64,000 bases of DNA from assembly GCA_903824295.1 (NCBI GenBank), contig CAIJWE010000051.1:48798-112797 (forward strand), read 5' to 3'. The number at the start of each line of letters is the position of its first letter. Position 1 is the stretch's first letter. Below are positions 10,504 to 19,882 of this stretch, in pieces. A program made the translations under genes and the position numbers. Source of the DNA: an uncultured Chlorobiaceae bacterium (GTDB lineage: Bacteria > Bacteroidota > Chlorobiia > Chlorobiales > Chlorobiaceae). A model generated the notes under the pieces. It worked only from the letters and a program-made list of their open reading frames with translations, was not told where the DNA came from and did not search any database.

Positions 10504-12512
10504 CCGATAGCACGAGCCCGAGAGAGACGATCACACAGCTTCGCCGCGAGATTGAGCGCCACAACCATCTCTATTACGTTGAGGCAAAGCCGGAACTCAC
10601 CGATTTCGACTTTGACCGCCTTCTCGAGCAACTCATCGCCCTTGAACGGCAGTTTCCGGAACTGCTTCTGCCCGACAGCCCCTCGCAACGGGTGGGAGGG
10701 TCCATTACGAAAGCCTTCCCTCCGGTGCAGCACCGTGAACCGATGCTCAGCCTCTCCAATACCTACTCCACCCTCGAGGTCGAGGAGTTCGTCAACCGCG
10801 TCAAAAAGCTGCTTCTCCTCGAAGGGGTGGAAGAGCAGGAGATGGTCGCCGAACTGAAGTTTGACGGCGTAGCCATCAGCCTCCTCTACCGTGACGGCAT
10901 TCTGGTCAGGGGCGCAACACGCGGTGACGGACGCCAGGGCGACGACATCACGGCAAACCTGCGCACCATCCCGACCATTCCCCTGCGGCTGAACGCCCTT
11001 GCTGAGAGCGGAGAAGGGGAGGTTGAAGTACGCGGCGAAGTCTTCATGCGCAAGGAGGATTTTGAGCGTATCAACGAAAATCGCCCGGAGGAAGATCGAT
11101 TCGCCAACCCTCGCAATGCCACGGCAGGCAGTCTCAAACTGCAGGATTCAGCCGAAGTTGCCCGTCGCCGAATGTGCTTTGTCGCCTACTATCTCAAAGG
11201 GCTTCACGATGAATCAACCGCACACCTCCGCCGTCTTGCACTGCTCAGCCAGCTCGGCTTCTTTACCGGCGACCATTACCGGCTCTGCCCTGGAGTACCC
11301 GAGATCAACGATTTTATTGCCCGATGGTCAGAAGAGCGCTGGAAACTCCCCTATGAGACCGACGGCGTTGTGTTGAAACTCAACGATGTCGTCTGCTGGC
11401 AAAAACTGGGTGCAACCGCCAAAAGTCCCCGCTGGGCCATCGCCTATAAATATCCGGCACAGCAGGCCAGAACCGTGCTGCACAATGTCATTTTTCAGGT
11501 CGGACGGCTCGGCACCATCACCCCGGTGGCCGAACTTGAGCCGGTGCTCATTGCCGGTTCAACCGTTTCTCGCTCAACCCTCCACAATTTTGACGAAATT
11601 GAGCGTCTTGGTCTCATGCTGCACGACCGGGTCATCATCGAAAAATCAGGCGAGGTGATTCCCAAAGTGGTGCGCACCATTCCCGAAGAGCGTCCAGCGG
11701 ATGCCGAGCCCATTCTGCCGCCCTCAAGCTGCCCCTCCTGCCAGACGCCGCTCGTCAGGCCGGAGAACGAAGTCAGCTACTCCTGCCCGAACGAAGAGGA
11801 GTGCCCGGCCCAGATCAAGGGGCGGGTACTGCACTTTGCCTCGCGTAACGCCATGGATATCCAGACCCTCGGCGACGCACTCGTTGAACAGCTTGTGGCC
11901 AAAGGGCTCATCAAGGGCCCCGCTGACCTCTATTTTCTTCAGGAAGAAGAGCTGGCAACGCTTGACCGCATGGGCAAAAAGTCGGCACAGAACATTCTCG
12001 GAGCCCTTGAAAAAAGTCGTGAAAAAAGCTACGAGCGTCTCCTCTACGCCCTCGGAATCCGTCACGTCGGACGCGCCACGGCCCGTGAACTCTCGCAAGC
12101 ATGTCCCTCGATCGATACCCTCCAGCAGGCAACCGAAGAGCAGCTTGCAACCGTACCCGATATCGGCCCCGTGGTTGCGAGAAGCATTATCGACTACTTT
12201 TCCAGGGGGTCATGGCCATCCCTCCTCGCAAAACTGCGCTCTGCGGGTCTGCCGCTCTCAGCCTCAGAGCCAAAAGAGCAGGTCAACAAAAACTTCGAAG
12301 GGCTCACAGTCCTCTTTACCGGCGCTCTTGCGCACTACGACCGACAGCAAGCTGCGGAACTGGTGATGGAGCGCGGCGGCAGGGTAGTCGGCTCGGTCAG
12401 CAAAAAAACCGGCATGGTTGTCGCCGGCAGTGACGCGGGCAGCAAACTCCAGAAAGCGCTCAAGCTCGGCGTCAGGGTTGTTACCGAGGATGAGTTTGAG
12501 TCAATGCTCTGA
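10500..12512 (+). CDS. ligA: NAD-dependent DNA ligase
   Basis: [17 protein letters not shown] adenylation motif, Zn-finger [28 protein letters not shown], HhH and BRCT domains; ATGA overlap with upstream gene. Confidence 0.97.
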   Translation: MTDSTSPRETITQLRREIERHNHLYYVEAKPELTDFDFDRLLEQLIALERQFPELLLPDSPSQRVGGSITKAFPPVQHREPMLSLSNTYSTLEVEEFVNRVKKLLLLEGVEEQEMVAELKFDGVAISLLYRDGILVRGATRGDGRQGDDITANLRTIPTIPLRLNALAESGEGEVEVRGEVFMRKEDFERINENRPEEDRFANPRNATAGSLKLQDSAEVARRRMCFVAYYLKGLHDESTAHLRRLALLSQLGFFTGDHYRLCPGVPEINDFIARWSEERWKLPYETDGVVLKLNDVVCWQKLGATAKSPRWAIAYKYPAQQARTVLHNVIFQVGRLGTITPVAELEPVLIAGSTVSRSTLHNFDEIERLGLMLHDRVIIEKSGEVIPKVVRTIPEERPADAEPILPPSSCPSCQTPLVRPENEVSYSCPNEEECPAQIKGRVLHFASRNAMDIQTLGDALVEQLVAKGLIKGPADLYFLQEEELATLDRMGKKSAQNILGALEKSREKSYERLLYALGIRHVGRATARELSQACPSIDTLQQATEEQLATVPDIGPVVARSIIDYFSRGSWPSLLAKLRSAGLPLSASEPKEQVNKNFEGLTVLFTGALAHYDRQQAAELVMERGGRVVGSVSKKTGMVVAGSDAGSKLQKALKLGVRVVTEDEFESML

Positions 12513-12514
12513 TC

Positions 12515-12576
12515 CCGGGAACGCCGAGCTCCAGCTCGGCCTAAAAAAATGCCAAGCTGGAGCTTGGCGCTCCCGG
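12515..12576. repeat. Double-hairpin inverted repeat element between convergent ligA and ubiE (possible bidirectional terminator/REP-like)
   Basis: CCGGGAACGCCGAGCTCCAGCTCGGC-ctaaaaaaat-GCCAAGCTGGAGCTTGGCGCTCCCGG; each arm is itself a palindrome and the arms are inverted copies of each other. Confidence 0.88.
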
Positions 12577-13326
12577 TTATTTTTTAGCGACGTAGAGAAT
12601 CGAAGTCTCAAAGGTCATCGGAAAATAGTCCGCCTTTTTAAAGCCGCTTTTTTTCAGGATGGCGGTAAACGCCTCAGCCTGCGCAAACTTTTCAACCGAG
12701 TGGGGCAGATAGTCGTAGGCAAAGGTAGATTTGCTGAACAATCCGGCAATTTTCGGCAGCACCTTTTTGAAATAGATCAGATAGAGCTTTTTCATAAGCG
12801 CATTGCGCGGTATCATCGGCTCGATAATGAGGGCGTGACCGCCCGGCTTCAGGACGCGGTGGAACTCCCGCATGCCCTCGTTCAGGTTTTCAAAATTTCT
12901 CACCCCGAAACCGGCGCTCACCACATCAAAGCTCGCGTTGCCAAAGGGGAGCTTTTCGGCATACCCCTCAATAAAGGTGATCTCTGGATACTTTTTGCGT
13001 GCAAGCAGCAGCATTTCAGGTGAAAGGTCAAGAGCGGTCACCTTTGCGCCCGCTATTTTGGCCATGGCATTCGCCAAATCACCCGTGCCGGTAGCGACAT
13101 CCAGAATCCGGGGAGCCGTATTTCTGCCGAGCAACTCTTTTGCCCTGCTTGTCGCCTTTGCCCGCCAGTAGTTGTCTATTCCAAGACTGAGCAGATGGTT
13201 CAAAAAATCGTAGGTCGGAGCAACCTCATCAAACATGCTCTTGATCGAGGCTCTCGACTTGGTCTGATTCAGAGATTTTGCGCTCTCTCTGGCCAGATTG
13301 CCCGTCAGGTCAGTTTTTTTTGCCAT
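12577..13326 (-). CDS. ubiE: Ubiquinone/menaquinone biosynthesis C-methyltransferase UbiE/MenG
   Basis: [66 protein letters not shown]; start trimmed to MAKKTDLTG. Confidence 0.93.
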   Translation of the reverse strand: MAKKTDLTGNLARESAKSLNQTKSRASIKSMFDEVAPTYDFLNHLLSLGIDNYWRAKATSRAKELLGRNTAPRILDVATGTGDLANAMAKIAGAKVTALDLSPEMLLLARKKYPEITFIEGYAEKLPFGNASFDVVSAGFGVRNFENLNEGMREFHRVLKPGGHALIIEPMIPRNALMKKLYLIYFKKVLPKIAGLFSKSTFAYDYLPHSVEKFAQAEAFTAILKKSGFKKADYFPMTFETSILYVAKK

Positions 13327-13723
13327 AAACATCTTCAGGGTTAAACATGAGTGTATCGCAAATCTCCATCGAGAGGTCACTCGTTGCCTTGCGGTAAAAG
13401 CAGGAGTGGTAGCCCGCGTGGCAGGCACCGCCGGTCTGTGAAACTTTTAAAAGCAGGGTGTCGCCATCGCAGTCAATCAGCAGATCATGCACCACCTGCA
13501 TATTGCCTGACGATTCACCTTTCAGCCAAAGCTCTTTGCGACTGCGGCTCCAGTAACAGGCTCTCTTTTTTTCGAGGGTCATCTCAAGACTCTCGCGGTT
13601 CATCCAGGCCATCATCAAAACCTTGCCTGTTTCATGATCCTGCACAATTGCCGGCACAAGCCCTTTTTCATCAAACTTTACTGTTTCAAGAAAGCTTTTC
13701 TGGATATCTTGATTATCGACCAT
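13310..13723 (-). CDS. hisI: Phosphoribosyl-AMP cyclohydrolase
   Basis: [40 protein letters not shown]...[28 protein letters not shown]. Confidence 0.97.
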   Translation of the reverse strand: MVDNQDIQKSFLETVKFDEKGLVPAIVQDHETGKVLMMAWMNRESLEMTLEKKRACYWSRSRKELWLKGESSGNMQVVHDLLIDCDGDTLLLKVSQTGGACHAGYHSCFYRKATSDLSMEICDTLMFNPEDVYGKKN

Positions 13724-13892
13724 TGATGGTGTAGATTAAGTGGTTTTTATCCCGGAGCCCCTCACGCCGGAGGAGAGGGAAAAGAAAAATGTTTTTAAAG
13801 ATTGATAAAATTATGGAAAAACCAAGATCGTAATGGATAAAAAGATCAAAACAGGTAACTTCCCAAAGCTGAATTCATAATAATCAAGCTCC

Positions 13893-14975
13893 ATGCAGCC
13901 CCTACAGAAATTTCTTCCAAAATATACCATCGCTCTTGCCGTTCTTTTTGCAGCCACGGTCATTTTTCTTATGACCAGAGGCAATACGGTCAATATCGAG
14001 GTGGAGAAGGTGACCAATGCCGAGCTGGTTCAGGCCATCTATGCCACAGGATTTGTTGAAGCCGATGCCGTCGCCAACCTCAGTGCTGAATCTTCAGGAA
14101 CGGTCAGTTACGTCGGTGCTCTCGAAGGGCAGCAGGTCACTGCCGGCCAGAAAATTCTCCAATTCAGCAGCCCGCAGCCACAACTTGCCCTTCGTGAAGC
14201 GAGGGCAGCCCTGGCCGAACAGCAGGCCCAGACAACCGACAACAGGCGTCGTCGTGCCCGAAAGGAGAACCTCTTTGCTGAAGGGGCGATATCGCGTCAG
14301 GAGCTCGATGATGCCGAAAAAATGAGCATCCAGGGAGAAGAGTTGCTCCAGCAAAAGGCCCTCAAATTGAAGATGCGTGAAGATGACCTGAAAAAATTGA
14401 CCGTCATCGCACCCTTTGCGGGCATACTCACCTTGCAGAATGTCAAGGAGGGCGACTATGTCGCGGCCAACTCCCTCGTTGCACGGGTGGTCGATACCTC
14501 AAGCTACATGGTCACTGTTGAGGTTGATGAGCTCGATATTCCCCGCATACGCAACGGCCAGAAGGCAACCGTCGCCTTTGATGCCTGGCCCGACAAGCGG
14601 CTCTCGGCCATGGTCTCCCGTATTGTACCCCAGACAGACCGGATAACGAAGACCTCAAAGATTTATCTGACGCTCGACCATCCAGCCACCGATATTCAGG
14701 CAGGGATGAGTGCAACAGCCAACATCATCTACAGTATCAGGCCCAATGCCCTTCTGGTCAGAAAAAGCTCTATCATTGAAGAAAACCGTCAGAGCTACGC
14801 CTGGAAAATTGAAAACGGTAAACTGAAAAAACAGCCCATCCAGACTGGAGCCAGTGACATGACCTTTGTTGAGGTGCGGCAGGGGCTTAAAAAAGGGGAC
14901 TCCATCGCCCTCGTCCCCGAAACAGGGTTCCATGAGGGGATGCAGGTCAACGTCATTGCTAAAAAGAAGAGCTGA
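13893..14975 (+). CDS. Membrane fusion protein (HlyD/RND periplasmic adaptor family)
   Basis: N-terminal TM, biotinyl-lipoyl-like SYVGALEGQQVTAGQKILQF, coiled coil, ITVIAPFAGIL-like region. Confidence 0.88.
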   Translation: MQPLQKFLPKYTIALAVLFAATVIFLMTRGNTVNIEVEKVTNAELVQAIYATGFVEADAVANLSAESSGTVSYVGALEGQQVTAGQKILQFSSPQPQLALREARAALAEQQAQTTDNRRRRARKENLFAEGAISRQELDDAEKMSIQGEELLQQKALKLKMREDDLKKLTVIAPFAGILTLQNVKEGDYVAANSLVARVVDTSSYMVTVEVDELDIPRIRNGQKATVAFDAWPDKRLSAMVSRIVPQTDRITKTSKIYLTLDHPATDIQAGMSATANIIYSIRPNALLVRKSSIIEENRQSYAWKIENGKLKKQPIQTGASDMTFVEVRQGLKKGDSIALVPETGFHEGMQVNVIAKKKS

Positions 14976-14982
14976 GGTTATT

Positions 14983-15843
14983 ATGGGCCGAGCGGCTGTT
15001 TATATTGATGGGGCAAACCTCTTTTTTACCCAGCGTCATCTGGGGTGGCAGATCGACTTTTCACGTCTGATGGCCTTTTTCATCTCCGCATACGTCTCAG
15101 TGCAGGCAAATTACTACGTCCCGGCGTCCGAACCGGTTTCAGAGGAAAATGCGGCATTCACCCGGGTACTGACAGCCCATGGCTACCGAATCACCTCAAA
15201 ACCGGTGAAAAAGATTGTAAACAAAGAGACCGGAGTGGTGGTCATGAAAGGCAATCTCGATGTTGAGCTTGTTGTTGATGCCCTGAGCGCAGCCGATCAG
15301 TACGACACCTTTATCCTCTTCAGTGGCGACAGTGATTTTTTACCCCTGCTGAGGGCTTTAAAAGAGAAGGGAAAAGAGATTATCGTCTATTCTACCCAGG
15401 GGCTGAGCGCAAGGGAGCTGCTTGCCGAACCAGGCGTAGCCTATTGTGATCTTGCTCTTCTCAAAGAGCGGATTGAACAGGCCAGGCCGGGAGAGATGCA
15501 GCGTGTTGAGGGGCTGGCGGGGGGCAACGAGCCAGACTTTTCGCTTCCTCTTCCCGCTGTCGGCACCATCTTCACCGGCAGTGTCCTGAAGGTACAGTCG
15601 TACGGAATTTTTCTCAGCAACCCCTATCATGTCAAATGTCTTCTACCCCTTGGTTTTCTTGGTATCAGCCGTCATATCACCGACCTTACGGCCATTGTGC
15701 GCATGAGCGATATTTTTGATGTGGTGGTCTTTCACGTTAATGCCGCCCGTGAGGTGGCTGAAATTACCGTCAAACTGGCCGACAAAAAAATGACAGAGGA
15801 GCTGACGTCGCGCATAGAAGGGTCAGCGGAGCATTATCGCTGA
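14983..15843 (+). CDS. NYN-domain (LabA/DUF88-like) protein with C-terminal S1-like segment
   Basis: AAVYIDGANLFF, LDVELVVDALSAADQYDTFILFSGDSDFLPLLRALKEKGKEIIVYS; C-terminal GTIFTGSVLKVQSYGIFLS resembles an S1 domain. Confidence 0.82.
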   Translation: MGRAAVYIDGANLFFTQRHLGWQIDFSRLMAFFISAYVSVQANYYVPASEPVSEENAAFTRVLTAHGYRITSKPVKKIVNKETGVVVMKGNLDVELVVDALSAADQYDTFILFSGDSDFLPLLRALKEKGKEIIVYSTQGLSARELLAEPGVAYCDLALLKERIEQARPGEMQRVEGLAGGNEPDFSLPLPAVGTIFTGSVLKVQSYGIFLSNPYHVKCLLPLGFLGISRHITDLTAIVRMSDIFDVVVFHVNAAREVAEITVKLADKKMTEELTSRIEGSAEHYR

Positions 15844-16553
15844 AGGCGGAGCGGAAGCTCAAGACTGTTGGCTTCAAGCAATGCACGGTTGCTGAGAATA
15901 TCTCTGGTCGCGCCCTCCTCCACCATGCGGCCCTGGTTCATGATACAGACCCTCTGGCAGGTATCCCACACAAAGTCGAGGTCGTGCGACACCGTTATTT
16001 TTGTTATTCCAAGCCCGTTGACCAGATTGATCAGCTTTCTGCGGTTTTTCGGGTCAAGATCGGCCGTGGGTTCATCCATGACAAGCACCTCGGGGTTCAT
16101 CACCAGCACCGCTGCAAAGGAGGCAAACCGCTTCTGACCTTGCGACAGGTGCGCAGGAGGTTTGTCGCGCAACTCCCAGAGGTTCAGCTCCCGCAGTCTC
16201 TCTTCGACAAGCGCGGCAATTTTTCCACGATCCATACCGAGATTTTGGGGCCCGAAGGCGACATCGTCATACAGCCTTGCCGTAAAGAGCTGGTCATCCG
16301 GGTTTTGAAAGAGCAGGCCAACCATTTTATGGATACGATCAAGATTTTTTTTGCTCACGACGGTGCCGCCAATCGAAATCGAGCCCTCCTGCGCCAGAAA
16401 GTAGCCGTTCAGGTGGTTGACCAGTGTTGATTTTCCGGCACCGTTTGCCCCCACAATACCCACCGAACTCCCTTTGGCAACGGCAAGAGTGATTCGCTCG
16501 ATGGCCCTGGTGCCGTCAGGCCATGAAAAGCTGAGATCCTTGATGGAGATCAT
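15834..16553 (-). CDS. cbiO: Cobalt/nickel ECF-type ABC transporter ATP-binding protein CbiO
   Basis: Walker A GANGAGKST, LSQGQKRFASFAAVLVMNPEVLVMDEPTADLDP; next to cbiQ and cbiM. Confidence 0.92.
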   Translation of the reverse strand: MISIKDLSFSWPDGTRAIERITLAVAKGSSVGIVGANGAGKSTLVNHLNGYFLAQEGSISIGGTVVSKKNLDRIHKMVGLLFQNPDDQLFTARLYDDVAFGPQNLGMDRGKIAALVEERLRELNLWELRDKPPAHLSQGQKRFASFAAVLVMNPEVLVMDEPTADLDPKNRRKLINLVNGLGITKITVSHDLDFVWDTCQRVCIMNQGRMVEEGATRDILSNRALLEANSLELPLRLQR

Positions 16554-16566
16554 TGGGGATAACCGT

Positions 16567-17334
16567 TTAAAAGATCAGGCGAAGTGCAAGAAAAAGGAGC
16601 GACCAGAGAGCGATGGTTTTCCAGTCACCGAGGCTTATTTTTTCACCATGCCGAGTTGACATTTGCCCCTGAAAACCCCTTGCCGCCATAGCCCGGTAAA
16701 GCCTTTCGGCACGGTTTACCGTTCTTAAAAGCAGCGATCCGACAAGTGATGCTGTGTTGGAAAACTCTCTTCCCCTCCGGCCAAACGACCGCAGATCCCT
16801 TGCTTTCTGCATCGAAAGAGCCTCCTCCTGCAATACGGAACTGTAACGGTAGAGCAGCATCAGTTGCGTAACCAGTACTTCCGGGACATGAAACGCTTCA
16901 AGGGCGCGGCATATCCGGTAAAAGGGAATGCAGAGGGTAACCGAAAGCAGGCCAGCCAGAGAGATGATGGTTTTTGCAACAATGACCGCTCCTGAAATCA
17001 TTCCTCCGCTGAGGGTTACTCCAGAGATTTGCATGACAGGGCTCCGGTCGAGCAAAAGATTTCCGGAAGCCATAACGAGCACGAAGGGAGAAATCTGCAA
17101 CAGTCGTTTCGTCACCATTCCAGCGGGAACCTTTGCCACGCTCATGAGAAAAAGCGGAAAAGCTCCGAAAGCAATCACTCCTGCAAGGTTGAATTTCGGG
17201 ATCGAAAGCAGAGATACAATAAAAAGCGCTGTCACCAAAAGAGCAGACCGGTCACTTCCGAGGAATGGAGAGGCCTGAGCCGCTGTTTCCTGTCCAGCAA
17301 GAGCAGAGCCAATGGAGGATACCCGTGACTGCAT
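16567..17334 (-). CDS. cbiQ: Cobalt/nickel ABC transporter transmembrane protein CbiQ
   Basis: EVLVTQLMLLYRYSSVLQEEALSMQKARDLRSFG and MAARGFQG motifs; start trimmed to MQSRVSS, ATGA overlap with cbiM stop. Confidence 0.88.
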   Translation of the reverse strand: MQSRVSSIGSALAGQETAAQASPFLGSDRSALLVTALFIVSLLSIPKFNLAGVIAFGAFPLFLMSVAKVPAGMVTKRLLQISPFVLVMASGNLLLDRSPVMQISGVTLSGGMISGAVIVAKTIISLAGLLSVTLCIPFYRICRALEAFHVPEVLVTQLMLLYRYSSVLQEEALSMQKARDLRSFGRRGREFSNTASLVGSLLLRTVNRAERLYRAMAARGFQGQMSTRHGEKISLGDWKTIALWSLLFLALRLIF

Positions 17335-18347
17335 CACAACTGTTTTGGTTCGTTTCGTTTTCTGCCCAGCAAAAGACCGGCAGTTCCGGCAGCAGCAAGG
17401 ACAGAAAGACTTCCGATGATGCCCGACAAACTGGTACCGGCATCGACAGGTGACTCCGGGTTTGCAAGGGATTCCCGGGCAGATCTGAATCCATAATCGG
17501 GAAGAAAGGCGACCTTCTGCTGAAAAGCTGCAAGAGCAACATGCAGAGGATTGGCTGCCGGGCTGAACTCGGCAGAGCCTGTCACCTTCGCAATTGACCA
17601 CTCAAGACCGTCAGGTTGCGAAGAGGCAAACCACGATACTACCCCTCCGACGAGGAGTGCCAGAATGGCAAACAGTGCAAAGGTAAACCGGGGATGCAGA
17701 GCCGTATTTGACGGAACAAGCAATCCCGGTTCAGTTCGTGCAACAAAAGCAAGCACTCCCCAGGTAACCACTCCCTCAACAATCCCGATGGCAAGATGGA
17801 GCGGCAGCATGAAAAGAACAAAGGTGCTGAACGGCAACTCTGTTATACCAGAAACGAGCGTTTCAAGAACAACAAAAAATGCCCCCATCAAGAGTCCGGC
17901 TGTTGCGGCCATCATGCTGCCAGCCGCAAGTTTTCCCGGAGTTGGAGCATTTCCGGCAATAATCCGATAGATGAAAGGGTAAGCAATAAATGCAGGAAAA
18001 AAAGCCAGGTTAAAAATATTGCAGCCCAGAGCGAGCAGTCCGCCATCAGCAAAAAAAAGGCACTGAATAATAAGCACCGAAGCAAGGGTTATAAATGCCC
18101 GGTAAGGGCCGAGCAATACGGTCAGGAGAAGCCCACCACCAAGGTGACCGCTTGAACCGGTGCCGGGGATGCTGAAGTTGATCATCTGCGCAGCAAAAAC
18201 AAAAGCTCCGAGCACACCCATGAGCGCCGTTTTGCTGTTATCGTTCTCTTCGGTAATCTTTTTTGCCGAATAGCCGATAAGCGCACCGCTTGCAATCCAG
18301 AATGCGCCGCCCGTAACCGGTGACAAAAGTGCATCAGCCATATGCAT
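17334..18347 (-). CDS. cbiM: Cobalt/nickel transport protein CbiM with CbiN-like C-terminus
   Basis: MHMADALLSPVTGGAFW N-terminus (metal-binding MHMADAL), CbiM TMs, C-terminal PDGLEWSIAKV...PDYGF like CbiN/PDGLE domain. Confidence 0.93.
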   Translation of the reverse strand: MHMADALLSPVTGGAFWIASGALIGYSAKKITEENDNSKTALMGVLGAFVFAAQMINFSIPGTGSSGHLGGGLLLTVLLGPYRAFITLASVLIIQCLFFADGGLLALGCNIFNLAFFPAFIAYPFIYRIIAGNAPTPGKLAAGSMMAATAGLLMGAFFVVLETLVSGITELPFSTFVLFMLPLHLAIGIVEGVVTWGVLAFVARTEPGLLVPSNTALHPRFTFALFAILALLVGGVVSWFASSQPDGLEWSIAKVTGSAEFSPAANPLHVALAAFQQKVAFLPDYGFRSARESLANPESPVDAGTSLSGIIGSLSVLAAAGTAGLLLGRKRNEPKQL

Positions 18348-18365
18348 AATACCATCTCCTGTAAT

Positions 18366-18389
18366 GTAAGGGCGGGGCCATCCCGCCCC
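18366..18389 (+). repeat. REP-like palindrome copy (GTAA subfamily)
   Basis: gtaagggcggggccatcccgcccc, same core as the dispersed family. Confidence 0.85.
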
Positions 18390-18427
18390 ATATTCAAAAC
18401 AAATCCCCCCTGATAAACGTCCCGCAT

Positions 18428-19219
18428 CTAAAACCTTGCGGCAAGCCCGGCAAGAAAAGTCGTATCAGTTTCAGTTTCATTGAGCCCGCATTTCAGGCCA
18501 AGATCGATATCAAGGTTTTCATCAAGGCTATAGATCACTCCTCCGATGAGAAAAACAGGGTGAACCTCCGATGTTTTATCCTCATTGGTTTCAACACCGA
18601 TGTTTGCGACAGAACGGATCTGGCCGGTCAGGTTGATTTCGGCAGCCAGCGACGCATGCCAGATATCGTTTCTTGCACGCTTATTGTTCTCTTCGATGCC
18701 ATAGTTATTGGTGCGGTAACCCAGATTGCAGTGCACGGCTCCGAGCCTGCCTTCATGGGTTGCAATCAATGTCACCCCTCCCCTCAGCGCTCCGCTTCCA
18801 AGTCCCTTGTGCTCATCCCCGGAAGGTATCGAAAGGCCCGGTTTCAGCGCAAGGCTCATACCCTCCTCTTCAGCTTCGACCAATCGCCATTTCAGTTCAA
18901 TTCCCGTATCACCGAAACCACTTTCGTCAGCTACAGTCACGCCCCCTTCCCTGACCGTGTACCACTGCAGCGGCATGCCCACAATGAGGTCGATGTTGTC
19001 CGAAATTCCATACGACAGAGCCATCCCTGCCTCGCCACCTCTTTCTTGTACCGATAATCCATCAGCTTGCTCTTTATCCGTGGAGTATTCGCTATTTATT
19101 TCAATCTGAAATTTCCCTTTTCCCAGGGTACCAGCATCATCAGTGATGAGCGGATGAGCCGCATAAGCGTTGGTAGAGAAAAACATGGTGAACAAGAGAA
19201 ATAGATTTTTTTTCAGCAT
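18428..19219 (-). CDS. Outer-membrane beta-barrel-like protein (phenol MetA-pathway/transporter-like family)
   Basis: Signal peptide then HPLITDDAGTLGKGKFQIEINSEYS, alternating amphipathic strands, terminal ARF. Confidence 0.7.
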   Translation of the reverse strand: MLKKNLFLLFTMFFSTNAYAAHPLITDDAGTLGKGKFQIEINSEYSTDKEQADGLSVQERGGEAGMALSYGISDNIDLIVGMPLQWYTVREGGVTVADESGFGDTGIELKWRLVEAEEEGMSLALKPGLSIPSGDEHKGLGSGALRGGVTLIATHEGRLGAVHCNLGYRTNNYGIEENNKRARNDIWHASLAAEINLTGQIRSVANIGVETNEDKTSEVHPVFLIGGVIYSLDENLDIDLGLKCGLNETETDTTFLAGLAARF

Positions 19220-19292
19220 GGCCGGACATAAAAAATTGTGCTTTTTTTGAGGGAGAGCTGAGAACAATGATAGCACTAAAATAATAAATGTG

Positions 19293-19331
19293 CTACCGTT
19301 AGTCAAAAAAAACTTCTCTCCGTCACGGTAG
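19293..19331. promoter_or_regulatory. Candidate operator: CTACCGT-N25-ACGGTAG inverted repeat between nikR and its downstream genes
   Basis: Perfect 7-bp inverted half sites in the intergenic region. Confidence 0.3.
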
Positions 19332-19349
19332 AAGCTGGTTTCATCGGGT

Positions 19350-19757
19350 TCACTCAGCGGAGGACGAGATGCTCAGGCTGAGGTGCTTGACTCCGACCTG
19401 CACCTTGAGGGTTGTGGCCAGTTTTTCAACATCGGAGGCCCGGCCTTTTACCGCAATGATTTCAAGGCAGTGGTGATGATCGAGGTGAACATGCTGGGTT
19501 GAAATAATGGTCTCCTGAAAGTCATGCTGTATGTCAAGCAGCACGCTGACCAGTTCGCGCTTGTGATGGTCATAGGTCATCACAATGGCCCCGGCAACGA
19601 TGCCGCCCTCTCTCCACTCTTTTCTTACCAGCTCTTCACGGATAAGATCCCTGATCGCCTCCGAACGACTTTTATAGTGCTGTGAGCTAATGTGACGGTC
19701 AAAAGCCTCAATCAGTGTTTTTTCAAGGGAAACGCCAAATCGGTAAAGATCGCTCAT
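19350..19757 (-). CDS. nikR: Nickel-responsive regulator NikR family (ribbon-helix-helix)
   Basis: RFGVSLEKTLIEAFDRHISSQHYKSRSEAIRDLIREELV plus HVHLDHHHCLEIIAVKG metal site. Confidence 0.9.
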   Translation of the reverse strand: MSDLYRFGVSLEKTLIEAFDRHISSQHYKSRSEAIRDLIREELVRKEWREGGIVAGAIVMTYDHHKRELVSVLLDIQHDFQETIISTQHVHLDHHHCLEIIAVKGRASDVEKLATTLKVQVGVKHLSLSISSSAE

Positions 19758-19882
19758 CCGGGGGGTTGCAGGATTGGTGAACAAAACGAGGCTCTCTCAA
19801 CCGGGGCAGCAATGCCGGCAAAAAGAGGGCCACTTCCGGCAGCCCTCCCGCCAAGAGATGCAGAGTCAACTGACTTGAGCAT

